Below the pieces are notes generated by a model. That model saw only the letters and a list, made by a program, of their open reading frames with translations, did no database searches and had not been told where the DNA came from. The position numbers and the translations under genes were made by a program. 64,000 bases of DNA from Phycomyces nitens (taxonomy: Eukaryota; Mucoromycota; Mucoromycetes; Mucorales; Phycomycetaceae), in assembly GCA_022702545.1 (NCBI GenBank), contig JAHRBC010000002.1, forward strand, positions 8,122,001 to 8,186,000, in the 5' to 3' direction. Each line of letters begins with the position of its first letter. Position 1 is the stretch's first letter. Below are positions 61,169 to 64,000 of this stretch, piece by piece.

Positions 61169-63560
61169 ACACTACGGCGGAAGGAGTGGTGACTATGACC
61201 GAAACGGTAACATAACTGCCGTTTTTTCTGATTTTAGACTGATTTTTCTCCGCAGATTGTGGTTGAAAGGTAATGTCATTGATGCCGATTCATAAAAGTC
61301 GCATGAAACCTCTTTTCCTTTGGCAATGAGGTAATTGTAGTACCATAGAAAGGGCTCGTAAGTTTTTAGGCAACCTTATTTATCGAAATGGGTATTTTAT
61401 TTGGTGTTGAAGATGTCAAGTGTTATTGAGAATAATAATTTTTAGCATGTGTGAATGAAACGGTAACATAACTACCGTTTTTTTGAAACCGAATTTATCT
61501 TTTTGACATTATTGGCTACTTTATTTTATTTGGTGTCCGTATAATAATATAAAGAAGTATAGAGAAAACATTATAAAGAAAGAATTATAGAACAGAGAGG
61601 CTACTCATGGTGACGCGTCAATTATTCTTGAATACGTAGTACAGTGCAATACAATAGAATTATTTCTGTCTGGTGGGTATTGATTGAGTTGTTGATGTTG
61701 GACGTCATCTACATTAACAACTGCAAATGTCGGTTGTAGTATATAGCCCATTGTACAAAGTGCGGGCTGCTACTTTATTTCTGCTACAGACAAGTCATCG
61801 TTTGCAATGGCAAGCTCCTTCATGAGTTTTTTCTAAAGTAACAAAGTATTGACCAAAGTCTTAATCTCTATATTAAAAGTAGAGATGAACAATACTAATG
61901 AGCTGGTTTTGAGTAGTTATATTGTGATTGCTGGGTAAGCATGTACAAAGAGCAAGTGATTCCTACTCTGTGCTTTTACTAATATTATATTTATTTTCTA
62001 CAAGGACAAGAGGGCGTTGGGTGGTGAATTGTCAGTGCTAATCTCGCCGTTTGGGTATATAAATGAAGAATGCAAAGTTGAATCTGTCCAATGATGAACA
62101 TTAACAATGACAGTGGAAACATCGACTTCCATAGCATTCAAATCAATATGCCGCAGGTAATAACTAAACAGAACTTCATTTATACTATTCTTATGCCATT
62201 TATAACATTATTACTATTTAAATAGACAAATTGACCAAAAAGCTTACACAGTTGATCACCACTTCTCCCATTGCGAATATCCCAAAGACCTATTTTAGTG
62301 TATGTATGTGGTTGCAAAAGATTAATATTAGGATACATACTAATTGCTATATTGATATAGTTGCGGATTTCAGAGTATCTAATGAGCTTATTCAATTTAC
62401 CAATATCTCTATCTCTGAATTGAGTGGAGCAGCTTTGTAATGGGCCTCGACGATTTATTATATGAAAGAAGGTGTATCAGGTAATGTTGAATAGTTTAAA
62501 AAACACTATGAGATATAGTCTTGCTATAAACTTGTTGGGAAAGTAAGTTGCGCAGATTCTGAAAGGGTATCTTATGGAAAAGGTAATAATCGATTGTAAC
62601 GACAATAAAATAATATACTATGATATAACTTGTGTTTTCATTTTATCCAGCAACGTAAAAGCTATATTGAAATACAAGGACCATTCCTTTGTTCACAATC
62701 TAAAGGATATGGCTATTATCCATGCTTGGCAAGTATCGGACAGCAAGTATTTATCAATATTTTCACCAAAAACCTTTGCAATTGAATGAAGATTGATCAA
62801 CCCAAAGGAATATTCAAAAGTCAATAGTTTGTTAAAGTGGTTGGTTTGTATATATTTTTCATATTTTGTAAATGGATATTTGGTATAAAATGGGATCAAT
62901 TGGAAATATATCTTGATTGGCTTGGTAAGTTAGCGATTGATACAAGTGGTGGTCTCAAAGAAAAGAGTAAACTTCATTGACATGATGTGCTTTATCACCA
63001 AGATCGAAAAATATGGTACAAGAGAACCCATAGAGAATAACCTTTTTTTTTGTTAATAATCTTCTCAAACCATGCTTTAACTATTAATCGCGGCATCAAC
63101 TAAAAGCATGGTCTTATATTATCAAACACTATTTAATTGACAAGAACACTATCCTATGGCCATAAAATAATATAATGGTCCATCACAGAATCAATATAAA
63201 TATTATAGGATGCTGTGCAACAAAAGACTTGGAAAAAGGCTTTACAATCAATAACCAGGCTCATAAATAAATAATAGAGAATAATAAAGTAAGTTGACTC
63301 TTTAATATATGTTTTGAATACACATGGTAGTTAATACAATAGTATTTATCCCAATATAGCAGCAAAGTGCAAGTCGTTCTTTTCTTTTTTGAAGATGAGG
63401 TGTTGTAACTTGGTGATGGCGCCAAATTAGCAATCATGACAGATGTGCAACGGGTGATTGCTTTGTTGATCATCTATTGCTAATCTAATGCCAATATAAT
63501 ATTTCTACTCTTTAATATGGCTCTATACCGCCAAAAAAACGAGTATTGTGAAAGTGCTAA
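61169..63560. repeat. Low-copy repeat R3 (direct copy of R1) with 0.5 kb insertion
   Basis: Begins CACTACGGCGGAAGGAG and follows R1 through 62880 (including the conserved minus-strand frame 62395-62180). About 520 bp not present in R1 follow (62885-63405), then the R1 end (GTGATGGCGCC to about 63560). Unlike R1 and R2, no gene follows its start: the 446 bp between gene B's stop and R3 hold no exon. R3 therefore looks like a promoter/5' module whose gene body has been lost. Confidence 0.8.
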
Positions 63561-64000
63561 GCAATAATACAAAGGGTTTAAGATTGTTCTTTTAGGCAGC
63601 TCTTATTGGCCCCGTTACATTTTTTAGCAAATGCTTAGTGTGCCTTTTTAGAGGGTTTGGTACATTATCAAAATATCCTCCTACCTAAAAAAGGAAGCCA
63701 TGGTCTTTGGATTGTTTCAAATTATTTTCAAAAAAAATGCGATTTTTTGTGAAAAATAGCGATTGTATATTTGAAAATACATCTTCTTGCTGACTGTTTT
63801 GTCAGTTCTGGTGGCTTTTTTTGGTAAAATAACAGTATAGGGTATATTTAAGAGATGTATTAACAAGGAATATATAATTATTATTTCCAAAAGCCTTTAT
63901 ATACTCTTATACTGTTATAAACTTATATCAATTGATATTTTGCTTAGAGAACCAAAAAATCGATATCTCGGTAGTCCTAAAAAGGCAAGTTTCACTTTAT
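63561..64000. other. AT-rich end of window, no gene seen
   Basis: No frame, repeat or splice-supported exon was recognised in the last 440 bp. Confidence 0.5.

Overview
The window is eukaryotic nuclear DNA from a fungus. Genes are broken by many short introns (about 45-90 nt, GT...AG with a few GC...AG), intergenic DNA is very AT-rich, and the housekeeping proteins read as fungal. The mix of short introns, low GC, Tc1/mariner-like transposases, LINEs and a Fanzor (eukaryotic TnpB) relic suggests a Mucoromycota/Mucorales-type mould. That placement is inference, because no rRNA or other decisive marker is present.

Layout. 1-16 kb is gene-dense: a ubiquitin-like-domain protein (cut by the window edge), a membrane-anchored Pro/Ser/Thr-rich protein, an ear-less AP-1-type beta adaptin, a coiled-coil protein, a casein-kinase-1-family kinase with an unusual insertion, an anion:cation-symporter-type MFS permease and a small MIR-domain protein. 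16.8-21.2 kb is a 4.4 kb palindromic structure: two 1.1-1.2 kb inverted arms carry the same broken DD34E transposase, and the spacer holds a 323 bp MITE and unidentified ORFs. 21-32 kb mixes ribosomal protein P2 and a Dbf4-like kinase regulator with decayed transposases and a Fanzor pseudogene with visible RuvC and zinc-ribbon motifs. 32.9-38.7 kb is a second conserved block: DED1 helicase, a small unknown gene, CWC25 splicing factor and cytosolic seryl-tRNA synthetase. 38.7-50.2 kb is a graveyard of Tc1-like transposases and LINE fragments. 50.7-64 kb holds a hairpin, a G-rich minisatellite, three multi-exon genes of unknown family and three copies (one inverted) of a low-copy repeat that supplies the 5' region of two of those genes.

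The conserved genes are ordinary cell machinery (trafficking, translation, splicing, replication control, transport) with no operon logic. The most unusual content is the Fanzor relic beside a transposase fragment, the transposase palindrome, and the 51.8-63.5 kb set of repeats and orphan genes. Exon boundaries were worked out by eye from reading frame, phase and splice consensus. In every complete gene model given, the phases close.
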